This document shows positions 1-10,303 of a stretch of DNA of 64,000 nucleotides, piece after piece. Each line of letters begins with the position of its first letter. Position 1 is the stretch's first letter. Source of the DNA: Dyadobacter fermentans DSM 18053 (GTDB taxonomy: Bacteria > Bacteroidota > Bacteroidia > Cytophagales > Spirosomataceae). The translations under genes and the position numbers were made by a program. Below the pieces are notes generated by a model. It made no database searches. It saw only the letters and a program-made list of their open reading frames with translations, and was not told the DNA's origin. The stretch lies in the NCBI RefSeq assembly GCF_000023125.1, contig NC_013037.1, positions 1,426,001-1,490,000 on the forward strand. Reading direction: 5' to 3'.

Positions 1-2
1 AA

Positions 3-938
3 GTCTACGCATCTACGCTTACTCCGGCCTGCTCGACGTCCGTATTCGCCTCTGCGAGTTGCTCCGGCTTCGATTGCCAGTCGGTATCTTACCAGTGGAG
101 CGGCCAGGGAACCAGCTCCACATTTTCATCGGCCTCACTAAGCCTTCCGCGGTCCAACGGCACCTACACCTACACGCTCACGGCCAGCAAAAACGCTTGC
201 CCGCCGATTGTCAAAACGCTGGACGTTACCGTCAGCGGATGCGACAATTCCGGGCCGTTCAGCGCCTGTCTGGAATCGGAATGGGCGGCCGGCAATGGTC
301 CCACCAGCAGTGATCCGAACGCGTCGAACGGACAAACGAAAGGTGCCCAGAACAATTATGATTATTATGTCGATTACTTCGTCGCGAATGTGCCTGCCAC
401 AGGATTGTACCCGGTAACATTGCGCTATTATGCCGAACCGAATGCGCAGGTAAGCGTAGCGGTAAATGGAAGCATTGCGATCCCGGCATTACAGTTACCC
501 CCCACTTATAGCTGGAATATTGTTTGGCGTGAAGAAACATTCTACGTCAATTTGCCCGTCGGCAATAACACAATCCGCATTCAGGGCTTGCCGGGTGCGG
601 CTACGCGCCAGGATAAGCTTTGCGTGGGAAATGCGCAAAGCAATGTACGAATGGGCGCACCGGAATCCTTTCAGCTGCCGGGAGATACACCGCTTCTGCA
701 AGCATATCCGAACCCCGCTTCCGGTGAATTTAAAGCGGTATTTACCCTGAAAACGGGAGAAACCGGCGCGATATCGGTAACCGACGTCCAGGGCAAGATT
801 TGGCACACGCGGAGCGTCGGGGGCGCGGGCACGCACGAGGAGCGCATTACGCTCGACCGGGCGCCAGCGGGCATTTACCTGCTGCAAGTGAAAAAGCCCG
901 ATTCAGTAGAAACTAAAAAGATATTGCTCACACGATAA
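3..938 (+). CDS. T9SS-sorted surface/secreted protein, C-terminal part
   Basis: The reading frame is open from the left edge (first full codon at base 3) to TAA at 936-938, so the N-terminus lies outside the window. About 311 residues are visible. The first 75 or so are Ser/Thr-rich with spaced Cys and resemble an Ig/PKD-like beta domain. Next comes a segment beginning CLESEWAAGNGP, rich in Tyr and Asn, which looks like a carbohydrate-binding-type beta sandwich. The last 85 residues contain QAYPNPASGEF, then AGIYLLQV and a basic end (KKILLTR), the pattern of the type IX secretion C-terminal sorting domain. The protein is therefore probably exported across the outer membrane and attached or released there. 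The catalytic part, if any, is not visible, so no enzymatic function is assigned. Confidence 0.85.
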   Translation, partial: VYASTLTPACSTSVFASASCSGFDCQSVSYQWSGQGTSSTFSSASLSLPRSNGTYTYTLTASKNACPPIVKTLDVTVSGCDNSGPFSACLESEWAAGNGPTSSDPNASNGQTKGAQNNYDYYVDYFVANVPATGLYPVTLRYYAEPNAQVSVAVNGSIAIPALQLPPTYSWNIVWREETFYVNLPVGNNTIRIQGLPGAATRQDKLCVGNAQSNVRMGAPESFQLPGDTPLLQAYPNPASGEFKAVFTLKTGETGAISVTDVQGKIWHTRSVGGAGTHEERITLDRAPAGIYLLQVKKPDSVETKKILLTR

Positions 939-943
939 ATGCC

Positions 944-974
944 AAAGCGGTTGCCCTCATCAGGCAACCGCTTT
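944..974. terminator. bidirectional hairpin terminator
   Basis: A perfect 12-bp stem (AAAGCGGTTGCC at 944-955 with GGCAACCGCTTT at 963-974) encloses a 7-nt loop. It is flanked by A-rich and T-rich ends and sits between the convergent T9SS protein and M61 peptidase genes, so it can end transcription from both sides. Confidence 0.85.
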
Positions 975-975
975 T

Positions 976-2796
976 TTACTTCCATTTGCTTCCCAGCCAC
1001 GCATTCCTGAACGTCTGCATTTCCGGCGTAACCGTTTTCCCGGCCTGCTCGAACGTCGCTACCTGCCACCGCGGATGTTGCACCATTTCCACCACGGCCG
1101 TTTTGTAATCGTCGCGGTGCCGGTATTCTACCGTGATCTGATCGCCGGGCTTGTGCGCTTTGAGAATGGCGAGGAGTTCGTCATTCGTCGAGATCACCTT
1201 TCCGTCCACTTTCAAAATTTCGTCGTCGATGTCCAGTCCGGCGGTGTAGAGCGGACTACCGATGGTGGTGTTCGTTGTTATCGTCAGTCCGGTGCCTTCC
1301 TTGTACCGCACGAAATCGCCGATCCAGGCCTGGCCCTCAAATTGTTTCCTCAGCAGCAAACCGGCCTTCGCAAGCAGCGGCGCGTAGTCGATCGACTCGT
1401 GGCCGCTGATATATTTGGAAAAAAAACGCTGCGCGAACGCCTTGTCACGGGTGTAGGATTCTAAAACAGCTTGCAGATCGGCCACGTTGTACGCAGCTTC
1501 CGGCTTACCGTGTTTGGCCCAAACGGCTTTCATGAAATCATCGAGATTGAGGCCCTTTTCCCTTAATTGCAGATCCAATGCGAGCGCTAGGGCCGCTCCG
1601 TAGGTGTAATAGGAAGTGTGCATATTGGGATAATTCGCCTTGTCGACAGCCACGCCTGCGTCTACAAAAACCGCATTGCAGCTCGCTTCCACCGGGGAAA
1701 TGCGCCTGGCACCGACCGTATTTTCCTTGGCATTTACGAGCATGCCCAAGATATTGCAATACTCGTCGACCGAATGGAATCCAGCCCTTTCAAGCAGTAA
1801 TTCTCCATAATACTGGGTAAAACCTTCGGCAAACCAGAGTTCGAAACTCATATTACTCTTCTCGAAATTGAATGGTTCGAGTGTTTTCGGACGAATGCGC
1901 TCGACGTTCCAGGCATGAAAGAACTCATGCGAGAATACGCCCAGCAGGTTATCGGAAGCGTTGAAAACCACCGGCACGCTGATCATCGTGCTGTTGCGGT
2001 GCTCCATGCCGTCGCCTTTCACGTAGGGATTGATGCTCGCCAGGAACGTGTAATGGCCGTTGTCAAACGCCGGAAATTCGCCGAAAACCATTCTTGCTTC
2101 TTCCGTAATGCGCTTTATTTTGTTGGCAAATACGGTCGCCAGCGAGTCGCTGCTTTTCGCTTCGAGTGCGAGCCGGAACCGCGCTGGCTTGCTGTCGGCA
2201 TTGGGAACGTTCCAATCCTTGACGGTCAGTTTACCGATTTTCGTGGGTGAATCCATGAAATATTGCAAATCCGGTGCGGTGAACGTGTGGGCGTCAGCCG
2301 TCGTTTTAAGCTGCGTCGCGATCGTCCACTGGCTGTTTTGCGGCAAATCAAAGCGTATTTCCATCGGCGATTTTTCCAGACCTTTCACCCACATGAATGC
2401 GGCGGGCATATTCAAATGTACGCTGTTCTGGTCGATGCCCGCATAGGTGCCGTCGGCGTGGTTGGCATAGAGGATATACTCCACCCGCACGTACCCATCA
2501 ATGCCCGAAACCTTGTACACGTCCCCATCCACGCGCGCAATGGCCACCGGCTTGCCCGACTTATCGAATGCTTTCACATCATACACATTCTTCCCATACT
2601 CGTGCGTCGCGTAGCGGCCGGGCGACGAGCGCGACATTCTGAACAGCAGCTCTTTCTGGGGCGCGTCGGACACACTCAGGGCGATCCGCGCTTCGTGGTG
2701 AACGATGTTCGGGAACGATACATCATATTGGATCTTCTGCGCGAATGCGTACGAGCATATCAAGGGCGTAGCCAGCAATGCAGCCAGTTTTTTCAT
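976..2796 (-). CDS. M61 family glycyl-aminopeptidase with PDZ domain
   Basis: A 606-residue secreted or periplasmic metallopeptidase. Residues 1-19 form a signal peptide (basic start, hydrophobic core, cleavage near SYAFA-Q). An N-terminal beta domain is followed by the zinc-peptidase motif HEFFHAWN near residue 290 and the downstream Glu-containing WFAEGFTQYY near residue 327, the gluzincin arrangement of family M61. A PDZ domain lies roughly at 480-570 (GSPLYTAGLDIDDEILKVDG). Family members cleave N-terminal glycine or alanine from peptides. Length and domain order match the family. The gene is monocistronic between a terminator and a divergent DUF1080 gene. The substrate is not inferable. 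Confidence 0.93.
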   Translation of the reverse strand: MKKLAALLATPLICSYAFAQKIQYDVSFPNIVHHEARIALSVSDAPQKELLFRMSRSSPGRYATHEYGKNVYDVKAFDKSGKPVAIARVDGDVYKVSGIDGYVRVEYILYANHADGTYAGIDQNSVHLNMPAAFMWVKGLEKSPMEIRFDLPQNSQWTIATQLKTTADAHTFTAPDLQYFMDSPTKIGKLTVKDWNVPNADSKPARFRLALEAKSSDSLATVFANKIKRITEEARMVFGEFPAFDNGHYTFLASINPYVKGDGMEHRNSTMISVPVVFNASDNLLGVFSHEFFHAWNVERIRPKTLEPFNFEKSNMSFELWFAEGFTQYYGELLLERAGFHSVDEYCNILGMLVNAKENTVGARRISPVEASCNAVFVDAGVAVDKANYPNMHTSYYTYGAALALALDLQLREKGLNLDDFMKAVWAKHGKPEAAYNVADLQAVLESYTRDKAFAQRFFSKYISGHESIDYAPLLAKAGLLLRKQFEGQAWIGDFVRYKEGTGLTITTNTTIGSPLYTAGLDIDDEILKVDGKVISTNDELLAILKAHKPGDQITVEYRHRDDYKTAVVEMVQHPRWQVATFEQAGKTVTPEMQTFRNAWLGSKWK

Positions 2797-2943
2797 GGAC
2801 GAATCAAACAGTTTTTGAAATGAGAAAGCACCAATTTAAACCAATAACCGAACATTTGGAGCGGCGATAGATTTACTGAACCGATAATTGCTTAATTTTT
2901 CCGGTTCAAATCCCATTAAACCTTTAAATAATATCGATCATCC

Positions 2944-3633
2944 ATGAAGAAAATTCTCCTGCCCCTTGCCCTGACCGTCGCGATCGCCTCGCAGCATGCA
3001 TACAGCCAAACGAAAGCGCTTTTCAACGGCAAGGACCTCAGCGGCTGGCATATAGACGTTCCCGAAATGGATAAGAACCCAAAGGCCATTAACCCATTCA
3101 TCGTGCGTAACGGCCTGTTGGTGAGCCTCGGAGAACCCGGCGGACATTTAATCACCGACGCGCAGCATGAGAATTTCCGCTTCACTTTTCAATACCGTTT
3201 CGCAGGCAAGCCGGGCAATTGCGGGGCGCTGGTATTCGTTTCAAAGCCGCGGGATTTGTACGACATGTTCCCGAAATCCATTGAAATACAACTCATGAAC
3301 CAGAACGCCGGCGATTTTTGGTGCATTCAGGAGGACATTACCGTGCCAGACATGGAGAAACGCCGGGGCCCGAAAGAAAAATGGGGCGTGAACGGCGATA
3401 AGCTGCGCCGCATTCCCAACCTCACCGACGGCACCGAAAAGCCCCTGGGCGAATGGAATTCCATGGTGATCGAATGCGTTAAGAATTCAATTAAAGTATG
3501 GCTCAATGGCGTGCTGGTGAATTACGGCTACAACGCGACAGCTTCGAAAGGGCAGATTGCATTGCAGTCGGAGGGCTCGGAAGTGGAGTTCAAAGAAGTT
3601 AAACTGACGCCGATTAAAGCACTTTCCAAATAA
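2944..3633 (+). CDS. DUF1080 (3-keto-disaccharide hydrolase-like) secreted protein
   Basis: A 229-residue protein with an N-terminal signal peptide (MKKILLPLALTVAIA, cleavage near AYSQ) and one DUF1080 domain (PF06439), recognised by ALFNGKDLSGWH near the start, the central YRFAGKPGNCGALVF strand and the WNSMVIEC segment. The fold is a concanavalin/LamG-like sandwich. Some members hydrolyse 3-keto-glycosides and others are only known as secreted sugar-related proteins, so activity is uncertain. The stop codon overlaps the start of lspA by one base (TAATG), so the two are translationally coupled, although no functional link is obvious. Confidence 0.9.
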   Translation: MKKILLPLALTVAIASQHAYSQTKALFNGKDLSGWHIDVPEMDKNPKAINPFIVRNGLLVSLGEPGGHLITDAQHENFRFTFQYRFAGKPGNCGALVFVSKPRDLYDMFPKSIEIQLMNQNAGDFWCIQEDITVPDMEKRRGPKEKWGVNGDKLRRIPNLTDGTEKPLGEWNSMVIECVKNSIKVWLNGVLVNYGYNATASKGQIALQSEGSEVEFKEVKLTPIKALSK

Positions 3634-4145
3634 TGAATTTTAAATCCAACCGCCTCGTCAGGAACATTGCCATCGTGCTCGTGCTGATCGCCAACATTGG
3701 ATGCGACCAGATCTCGAAGAGCGTGATCCGGGAGAATGTGGGCTTTTACCAGACGATCCACGTCATCAAAGACTACGTGACGATCACCTACGTAGAAAAC
3801 ACAGGCGCATTTCTGAGCATCGGCAGCTCTCTACCTGATTCCGTGAAGATCCTCGTGCTATCGGTCATCCCGCTGATCGCATTGCTTTTCGGCATTATTT
3901 ACCTGCTTACGAAAAAGAACCTTACCTGGCTCAGCGCATTGGCATTGAGTTTCGCGATCGGCGGCGGCATTGGTAACATTTACGACCGGCTCATCCACGG
4001 CTCCGTGACCGATTTCATGCACATTAATTTCGGGTTATTTCAAACGGGCATTTTCAATATGGCCGACGTTTCGATCATGACGGGGATGTTTATCTTTTTG
4101 TACCAGTCGTACAGTCGCCAGCGGTCGCGGTTTCCGGGGCTTTGA
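3633..4145 (+). CDS. lspA: Lipoprotein signal peptidase (signal peptidase II)
   Basis: A 170-residue inner-membrane aspartic protease that removes signal peptides from diacylglyceryl-modified prolipoproteins. The four hydrophobic segments are visible. The family signatures are VENTGAF near 54-60, GNIYDRLIHGSVTDF with catalytic Asp118, and FNMADVSI with catalytic Asp145. The start overlaps the stop of the DUF1080 gene by one base. Length is normal for the family. Substrates in this window probably include the lipoproteins at 39.7-41.0 kb and the TPR lipoprotein at 21.9 kb. Confidence 0.95.
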   Translation: MNFKSNRLVRNIAIVLVLIANIGCDQISKSVIRENVGFYQTIHVIKDYVTITYVENTGAFLSIGSSLPDSVKILVLSVIPLIALLFGIIYLLTKKNLTWLSALALSFAIGGGIGNIYDRLIHGSVTDFMHINFGLFQTGIFNMADVSIMTGMFIFLYQSYSRQRSRFPGL

Positions 4146-4171
4146 TAGCATTACCGGCCGAGGGCTATCAA
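4142..4171 (+). terminator. hairpin overlapping the lspA stop codon
   Basis: TTGATAGC (4142-4149) and GCTATCAA (4164-4171) form an 8-bp stem that includes the lspA stop codon. There is no clear T tract after it, so it may stabilise the 3' end rather than terminate transcription. Confidence 0.4.
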
Positions 4172-4337
4172 CAGTTTGCAGATGGCGCGTCTATGAATTG
4201 ATGACAACAGCCAGCCTGGCAAACGATTGCAACCGTCCGCTCCGTAGAAGCTCCCTGTTTATAGCACCCGCCGATCTCCCGATTCGTCGGCCCCGGCGGG
4301 GCCTCCTGCATTGACATGAAGTTTGCATTGTCGTTAC

Positions 4338-4351
4338 ATGCCTGACGGCAT
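4338..4351 (-). repeat. 14-bp palindromic repeat, inverted copy
   Basis: ATGCCTGACGGCAT is the exact reverse complement of the element seen three times at 4504-4630, and is preceded by GTTAC just as the forward copies are followed by GTAAC. Confidence 0.75.
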
Positions 4352-4503
4352 TATCAAACACCGGCAATCGTTCATTTTTCTACCAACATTACATCGCTAA
4401 CGCGATTTGGAATCGTAATTCGCAACACCCCCGCCGAGCGCCAACGGCGCGCAATATTTGTAGAGGTTTGTTCAAGCATTTTTTAGACCGACAAACGTCG
4501 GAA

Positions 4504-4630
4504 GTGCCGTCAGGCACGCAACATTGGTAGCATTCGATTTGCTTCCATTTCCCGTCAAAATGCCGTCAGGCATGTAACATCGGTAGCATTCATTCGCATC
4601 CATCGTCTGTCAAAAAATGCCGTCAGGCAT
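4504..4630 (+). repeat. three direct copies of a 14-bp palindrome at 56-57 bp period
   Basis: Copies lie at 4504-4517 (GTGCCGTCAGGCAC), 4560-4573 and 4617-4630 (both ATGCCGTCAGGCAT). The first two are followed by a similar stretch, ACATYGGTAGCATTC, and the later copies are preceded by GTCAAAA, so the unit behaves as an imperfect tandem repeat of about 57 bp. The change of the outer A-T pair to G-C in the first copy is compensated on both sides, so pairing is kept. Confidence 0.8.
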
Positions 4631-4818
4631 GTGACAACGCCACGAATGCAGGAGGCCACCGCAGGAGCCAAATATGCAGGTCCATCTGGTTTACTACAAA
4701 CAGGGAGCCCCGCTGGGGCTGGCAAACGCCGTGAATCCAATTCTGCTACAAACAGGATGGCCCTCCGGGCGGACGAAATGGTGAACCGGTTCCATCAAAA
4801 CACTTGGTTCAAAACCCC

Positions 4819-4862
4819 AAAATGCAAAAAGGCCTCCGTCATCGGAAGCCCTTTTGCATTTT
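4819..4862. terminator. bidirectional terminator downstream of the aconitase gene
   Basis: AAAATGCAAAA (4819-4829) pairs with TTTTGCATTTT (4852-4862), continued by an inner stem 4831-4838 with 4843-4850 that has one mismatch, around a TCAT loop. It sits just beyond the minus-strand aconitase stop codon and is flanked by runs of A and T. Confidence 0.85.
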
Positions 4863-4876
4863 TATACAATTACCCA

Positions 4877-7147
4877 CTACGCGGCGCCAACCGACTTGCG
4901 GATGATGTTCAATGCAGAACCTGCTTTGAACCATTCGATCTGCTGGGCATTGTAGGTATGGTTCACGGGGAATTCCTCGTTGGTACCGTCGTTGTGGTGC
5001 AGCACGATAGTCAGCGGCTGTCCTTCTGCAAAGGTTTCAAGGCCCAGGATATCGATCGTGTCGTCCTCCTGGATTTTGTCGTAATCCGATGTGTTTGCGA
5101 ACGTCAGCGCCAGCATTCCCTGCTTTTTCAGGTTGGTTTCGTGGATACGGGCAAATGATTTGGTCAAAATCGCGCGTACGCCCAGGAAGCGGGGCTCCAT
5201 GGCGGCATGCTCGCGGGATGATCCTTCGCCGTAGTTTTCGTCACCAACCACGATCGTACCGATGCCGTGCGCCTTATAGTCGCGCTGGACGGCCGGAACT
5301 TCCGCATACTGGTTGTTGAGCTGGTTCTTGATCGTGTTGGTTTTCTCGTTGTAATAGTTCACCGCGCCGATCAGCATGTTGTTCGAGATGTTATCGAGGT
5401 GTCCGCGGTATTTCAGCCACGGGCCGGCCATGGAAATGTGGTCGGTGGTACACTTGCCTTTCGCTTTGATGAGCAGTTTCAAACCCTTCAGATCTGTTCC
5501 TTCCCATTCAGCAAATGGTTCGAGGAGCTGCAAACGGTCGGAAGTGGGGCTAATGAGCACCTGAACCTGGCTTCCGTCTTCGGCCGGAGCCTGGTAACCG
5601 GCATCTTCCACGGCAAATCCTCTTGTGGGCAGTTCAAGACCTGTTGGTTCGTCGAGCAGCACTTCCACGCCGTCGGTGTTGACGAGCTTGTCCACGCGTG
5701 GATCGAACGTCAGGCGCCCGGCAATGGCCATGGCCGTCACGATTTCAGGCGATGCCACGAAAGAGTGCGTGTTGGGGTTGCCATCCGCCCGTTTCGAGAA
5801 GTTGCGGTTGAATGACGTGATGATGGAGTTCTTCTCCCCTTTTTCCGCGCCATGCCGCGCCCATTGACCGATACATGGCCCACAGGCATTGGCCAGCACC
5901 ACGCCTCCGATTTGCTCGAAAGTATCCAGGAAACCATCCCGCTCTACCGTATAGCGCACCTGCTCGGAGCCGGGCGTAATGGTGTATTCGGAAGTTACCT
6001 GCAATTTTTTATCAACAGCCTGCTTGGCCAGCGAAGCGGCACGGCTCACGTCCTCATACGAAGAGTTGGTGCACGAGCCGATCAAACCGACCGAAAGCAC
6101 CTCCGGCCATCCGTTTTCTTTCACCGCCGTGGCGAATTTGGAAAGCGGCCAGGCCAGGTCCGGCGTAAATGGACCGTTAATGTGCGGTTCAAGCGTGGAA
6201 AGGTCCAGTTCGAGAAGCTGATCATAGTAAGCAGCCGGGTCCGCATACACTTCATCATCGGAACGAAGATGTCCTTTGATTTTGTCCGCAGCATCGGCCA
6301 CGTCGGCACGGTCGGTCGCTCTCAGGTACGCCGCACTTTTCTCGTCGTACGCAAAAATGGACGTCGTTGCCCCGATTTCAGCGCCCATATTGCAAATGGT
6401 GCCCTTTCCGGTCGCGGATAAGCTTTCAGCTCCTTCGCCGAAATACTCTACCACATAGCCCGTTCCGCCTTTCACGGTAAGTTGGCCGGCAACCCAAAGG
6501 ATCACGTCCTTCGCAGCTGTCCACCCGCTTAATTTACCGGTGAGCTTCACTCCGATCAGGCGGGGCATTTTCAGTTCCCACGCCAGTCCCGACATTACGT
6601 CGGACGCATCCGCACCACCAACGCCGATGGCAATCATACCGAGCCCGCCCGCATTAGGCGTATGCGAATCGGTACCGATCATCATCCCGCCGGGGAATGC
6701 GTAGTTTTCGAGTACCACCTGGTGGATGATACCCGCGCCTGCGCGCCAGAAGCCGATGCCGTATTTGTTGGATACGGACGACAGGAAATCGTAAACCTCT
6801 TTATTTTTATCTACGGCATTCTTCAAATCCTGCACAGCGCCCACTTCGGCCTGGATCAGGTGATCGCAATGGACGGTAGAAGGAACCGCTACTTTCGGAC
6901 GGCCCGCCTGCATAAATTGCAACAACGCCATCTGAGCGGTGGCATCCTGCATCGCAACGCGGTCCGGAGCGAAATCCACATAAGACTTCCCACGCTCGTA
7001 AGCCTGGGTTGCCGTTCCTTCCCACAAATGGGAGTATAAAATCTTTTCTGCGAGGGTTAAAGGCCGCCCGGCAATTTTACGGGCGGCTTCAACTCTTTCT
7101 TCCATTCGGGCGTAAACGCCCTTGATCATATCTAAGTCAAACGCCAT
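4877..7147 (-). CDS. Aconitate hydratase, AcnA/mitochondrial-type
   Basis: A 756-residue [4Fe-4S] enzyme interconverting citrate and isocitrate in the TCA cycle. Cluster-binding cysteines are seen in [10 protein letters not shown] and in ACGPCIGQW. The C-terminal swivel domain carries [17 protein letters not shown], which contributes substrate contacts. The length and the motif [10 protein letters not shown] resemble mitochondrial-type aconitases rather than the longer IRP-like AcnA. The start is placed at ATG 7145-7147; an in-frame TTG lies nine bases upstream at 7156. It follows the AcnB gene by 56 bp in the same direction, so the two probably share a transcript. Why both are kept cannot be told from sequence. 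Confidence 0.95.
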   Translation of the reverse strand: MAFDLDMIKGVYARMEERVEAARKIAGRPLTLAEKILYSHLWEGTATQAYERGKSYVDFAPDRVAMQDATAQMALLQFMQAGRPKVAVPSTVHCDHLIQAEVGAVQDLKNAVDKNKEVYDFLSSVSNKYGIGFWRAGAGIIHQVVLENYAFPGGMMIGTDSHTPNAGGLGMIAIGVGGADASDVMSGLAWELKMPRLIGVKLTGKLSGWTAAKDVILWVAGQLTVKGGTGYVVEYFGEGAESLSATGKGTICNMGAEIGATTSIFAYDEKSAAYLRATDRADVADAADKIKGHLRSDDEVYADPAAYYDQLLELDLSTLEPHINGPFTPDLAWPLSKFATAVKENGWPEVLSVGLIGSCTNSSYEDVSRAASLAKQAVDKKLQVTSEYTITPGSEQVRYTVERDGFLDTFEQIGGVVLANACGPCIGQWARHGAEKGEKNSIITSFNRNFSKRADGNPNTHSFVASPEIVTAMAIAGRLTFDPRVDKLVNTDGVEVLLDEPTGLELPTRGFAVEDAGYQAPAEDGSQVQVLISPTSDRLQLLEPFAEWEGTDLKGLKLLIKAKGKCTTDHISMAGPWLKYRGHLDNISNNMLIGAVNYYNEKTNTIKNQLNNQYAEVPAVQRDYKAHGIGTIVVGDENYGEGSSREHAAMEPRFLGVRAILTKSFARIHETNLKKQGMLALTFANTSDYDKIQEDDTIDILGLETFAEGQPLTIVLHHNDGTNEEFPVNHTYNAQQIEWFKAGSALNIIRKSVGAA

Positions 7148-7203
7148 ATCTCTCAAATTAATGATTACACATTCACACTTATCAACAACTGTACCACCAG
7201 TAA

Positions 7204-9975
7204 CTATCTGCTTAGCGTCTTGATGGGTGGTGCGAACTTGGTCAGGTCAATGCCTTCTACCGCAGCTTTGTATTCACTGATATTGGGTATGCGTCCCAGG
7301 ATTGCCGAAAGCACTACCACCGGTGTGGATGCGAGCAGCGATTCCCCTTTTTTGCGTTCCGAATCTTCCACAACCCGGCCCTGGAACAGACGTGTAGAAG
7401 TAGCCAGTACCGTATCGCCTTTGGCCGCTTTTTCCTGGTTACCCATGCAAAGGTTACAGCCGGGGCGTTCAAGGTACATCATGTTTTCGTACTCCGTGCG
7501 TGCCGCTACTTTCGGGGCATTGTCGTCGAATTCAAAACCGGAGTATTTCTGCAATACATCCCAGTCGCCTTCGCTTTTCAGCTCTTCGATGATGTTGTAG
7601 GTAGGCGCGGCCACCACAAGCGGTGCGTGGAATTCCACTTTGCCTTGCTGCTCTTCCAGGTTTTTAAGCATTTGAGAAACAATCTTCAAATCGCCTTTGT
7701 GCACCATGCAGGAGCCTACAAAACCGAGGTCTACCTTTTTCTCATCGCCGTAGAAAGAAATCGGGCGGATCGTATCGTGCGTGTAGCGCTTTGATACATC
7801 CTTATTATTCACATCCGGGTCGGCGATCATCGGTTCCACGATCACGTCGAGGTCGATCACCACTTCCGCATAGTATTTCGCGTTGACGTCAGGAGTAAGC
7901 GCTGGCTTTTCACCGGATTTGATTTCGGCAATGCGCTTTTCGGCCCTGTTGATCAACCCTTGCAGCACTTGCTTGTGGTTTTCCATACCCTTGTCGATCA
8001 TGATCTGGATTCTGTTTTTCGCAATTTCCAGTGATTCGATCAGCGTATCGTCTTCTGAAATACAGATAGAAGCTTTCGCCTTCATTTCCGCGGTCCAGTC
8101 GGTGAATGTAAATGCCTGGTCGGCAGGAAGTGTTCCAATGTGTACTTCGATGATGCGGCCCTGGAATACGTTTTCACCTCCAAACTGCTGCAACATCTGA
8201 GCCTGGGTTGCGTGAACGACGTCACGGAAGTCCATATGCTCTTTCATGCTGCCTTTGAACGTCACTTTCACGGATTCGGGGATCGGCATGGAAGCTTCGC
8301 CCGTCGCAAGTGCAATGGCCACGGTTCCCGAGTCGGCACCGAAGGCCACACCTTTGGACATCCTTGTGTGGGAATCGCCACCGATGATGATCGCCCATTC
8401 GTCCACTGTGATGTCGTTCAGCACCTTGTGGATTACGTCGGTCATCGAATGGTATTCGCCTTTCGGGTCGCGGGCGGTGATGAGGCCGAAGTCGTTCATG
8501 AACTTCATCAGCTTAGGAATGTTAGCCTGCGCCTTTTTGTCCCAAACCGACGCCGTATGGCAACCCGACTGATAGGCTCCATCCACAATCGGCGAAATCA
8601 CGGTAGCCGCCATCGATTCCAGCTCCTGGGCGGTCATCAGCCCCGTCGTATCCTGCGAGCCGACGATATTTACCTCCACACGAACGTCCGAGCCGGCGTG
8701 CAGGATTTTGCCCGGCGTAACGCCGACGGCATTTTTATTAAAGATCTTTTCAACCGCCGTCAATCCCTGTCCTTCATTCGAAATCTCTTTCGAAGGAGCA
8801 AAAACCGGCGTAGGCTCGATACCAAGGATTTTCGCGGCAACTGTCTGGATTTTTTTACCAAACACAATGGCATAAGAGCCGCCTGCGCGGATAAATTCCT
8901 TCTTCTGCGGCGTGAGCGCTTTTGAAATATCGATCAGCTCCTGCTCGCCGTTGTAAAGTTTCTTGGTTTTGGTATTAATGGTAAGAACAGTGCCGGTAGC
9001 AACCGAGTACACTTCTTCCAGCACGGGATCGCCGTTTTCGTTACGGACCACATTACCATGCTCGTCTGTTTTCTTAACCCAGTTTTTCAGGTCGATACCA
9101 ATACCGCCCGTAACGTCTACGGTTGTGAGGAAAATTGGCGAAATGCCGTTGGTACCGCCCACGATCGGCGCAATGTTCACGAATGGAACGTATGGGCTGG
9201 CCTGCTTGCCGGTCCAGAGCGCCACGTTGTTCACACCCGACATCCGGGATGAACCCACACCCATTGTACCTTTTTCAGCGATCAGCATCACGCTCTTGTC
9301 GGGATGCTCCTCCTGCAACAGCTTAATCTCCTGCTGAGCTTTGGGTGTGATCATGCATTGGCCGTGCAATTCACGGTCGGAGCGCGAGTGCGCCTGGTTG
9401 CCGGGAGAGAGCAAATCGGTCGAAATGTCGCCCTCGCCGGCGATAAACGTCACTATTTTGATTTCTTCGGGAACTTCGGGCAGCTTGGTGAAGAACTCGG
9501 CCTTCGCGTAGCTTTCCAGAATCTCTTTCGCGATTTCGCTTCCGCTTTTGAATGCTTCTTTGAGCCGGTCGGTGTCGGCGTCGTACAGGAAAACCTGTGT
9601 TTTCAGAACGTCGGCGGCTTGTTTTGCGATTTCAGCATCTTCGCCCAGGGCCAGATCGAGCAATACACTGATGGACGGCCCGCCTTTCATGTGCGAAAGC
9701 AGCTCGAATGCAAATGCAGGTGATATTTCCTCCACTACGGATTCGCCGAGGATGATTTCCTTCAAAAACCGGGCTTTCACGCCGGCAGCACTCGTAGTAC
9801 CTGGTAATGTATTGTAAATAAAAAATTTGAGAGAGTCGTCCCGGTACTCGTTCGCCTGATCTTTGATTTGAGCGATGATTTCGCCCAGCAATTCGGCACT
9901 GTCAATCGGCTTCGGGTGAAGCCCCTGGGTTTTTCTTTCTTCAATCTCTTTAATGTAGTCCTGATAGATATTCAT
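7204..9975 (-). CDS. acnB: Aconitate hydratase B (bifunctional 2-methylisocitrate dehydratase type)
   Basis: A 923-residue AcnB with the order typical of this class: N-terminal HEAT-like helical domain (about 1-165), swivel domain next (contains GVGSSRMSG and [10 protein letters not shown]), then the three catalytic domains. Iron-sulfur ligands are in [12 protein letters not shown] and in [14 protein letters not shown]. AcnB is a TCA-cycle aconitase that in some bacteria also dehydrates 2-methylisocitrate; no methylcitrate genes are nearby, so that role is open. It is the first gene of a probable acnB-aconitase transcript, and its start is divergent from topA. Confidence 0.96.
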   Translation of the reverse strand: MNIYQDYIKEIEERKTQGLHPKPIDSAELLGEIIAQIKDQANEYRDDSLKFFIYNTLPGTTSAAGVKARFLKEIILGESVVEEISPAFAFELLSHMKGGPSISVLLDLALGEDAEIAKQAADVLKTQVFLYDADTDRLKEAFKSGSEIAKEILESYAKAEFFTKLPEVPEEIKIVTFIAGEGDISTDLLSPGNQAHSRSDRELHGQCMITPKAQQEIKLLQEEHPDKSVMLIAEKGTMGVGSSRMSGVNNVALWTGKQASPYVPFVNIAPIVGGTNGISPIFLTTVDVTGGIGIDLKNWVKKTDEHGNVVRNENGDPVLEEVYSVATGTVLTINTKTKKLYNGEQELIDISKALTPQKKEFIRAGGSYAIVFGKKIQTVAAKILGIEPTPVFAPSKEISNEGQGLTAVEKIFNKNAVGVTPGKILHAGSDVRVEVNIVGSQDTTGLMTAQELESMAATVISPIVDGAYQSGCHTASVWDKKAQANIPKLMKFMNDFGLITARDPKGEYHSMTDVIHKVLNDITVDEWAIIIGGDSHTRMSKGVAFGADSGTVAIALATGEASMPIPESVKVTFKGSMKEHMDFRDVVHATQAQMLQQFGGENVFQGRIIEVHIGTLPADQAFTFTDWTAEMKAKASICISEDDTLIESLEIAKNRIQIMIDKGMENHKQVLQGLINRAEKRIAEIKSGEKPALTPDVNAKYYAEVVIDLDVIVEPMIADPDVNNKDVSKRYTHDTIRPISFYGDEKKVDLGFVGSCMVHKGDLKIVSQMLKNLEEQQGKVEFHAPLVVAAPTYNIIEELKSEGDWDVLQKYSGFEFDDNAPKVAARTEYENMMYLERPGCNLCMGNQEKAAKGDTVLATSTRLFQGRVVEDSERKKGESLLASTPVVVLSAILGRIPNISEYKAAVEGIDLTKFAPPIKTLSR

Positions 9976-10303
9976 GATGAAATCTTTTCAATGTTAAAGG
10001 CAATATCTGTTGTCAATAAAACGGGCGAAAGTACGAAATTACGGAATATACGGAGGCATTTCGACCGATTTTCGCTACTATTTAAAACCAGTATATTCTA
10101 GCCGTACATTAAGATAACCTTCTCAAAAAATTTTTTGTTCTGGCAATGTCCATATTCAGGAAATAACTTCAAATGTCCCTTCGGGAGGCTCAGCGGCGCA
10201 CTTCTATTTTCGTTCAGCTTTTTTTTGCGCTTTGATTTTTTCTCGGATTGTGCCCTATATTTGGGACATTCAAAGTGCTACCAGGTCCCTTAAATCCAAA
10301 GTT
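9976..10303. promoter_or_regulatory. divergent promoter region acnB / topA
   Basis: These 328 bp contain no gene. On the topA side there is a good Bacteroidota-type promoter (listed separately). On the acnB side the minus strand has TACTTTCG at 10033-10026, a one-base variant of TAnnTTTG, without a convincing upstream TTTG. The centre is AT-rich with no repeat that I can see. Confidence 0.5.
10231..10263 (+). promoter_or_regulatory. probable topA promoter (TTTG / TAnnTTTG)
   Basis: TTTG at 10231-10234 and TATATTTG at 10256-10263 are separated by 21 bp, fitting the primary sigma-factor consensus known from Bacteroidota. The predicted transcript would begin near 10270, about 35 nt before the topA ATG. 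Confidence 0.55.

Larger units (their letters stand above)
4146..4818. repeat. repeat-rich convergent intergenic region
   Basis: This 670-bp spacer lies between convergent lspA and the aconitase gene. It has no credible gene; the open frame over 4631-5158 runs across repeats and antisense to aconitase. It holds two families of short elements: a 14-bp palindrome ATGCCGTCAGGCAT (four copies, listed separately) and elements built on CTATAAACAGG or CTACAAACAGG next to small GC palindromes such as GCCCCGCTGGGGC (4238-4310, 4694-4719, 4745-4775). It looks like an accumulation site for REP-like extragenic repeats. Confidence 0.75.

Noticed and set aside
4504..4630. Possible short CRISPR array
   Set aside because: Only three copies, the 14-bp unit is fully palindromic, the spaces between copies are themselves partly repeated, and no cas gene is present.
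4631..5158. 175-residue open frame on the plus strand
   Set aside because: It runs through extragenic repeats, a terminator and antisense aconitase sequence; no homology or start context.
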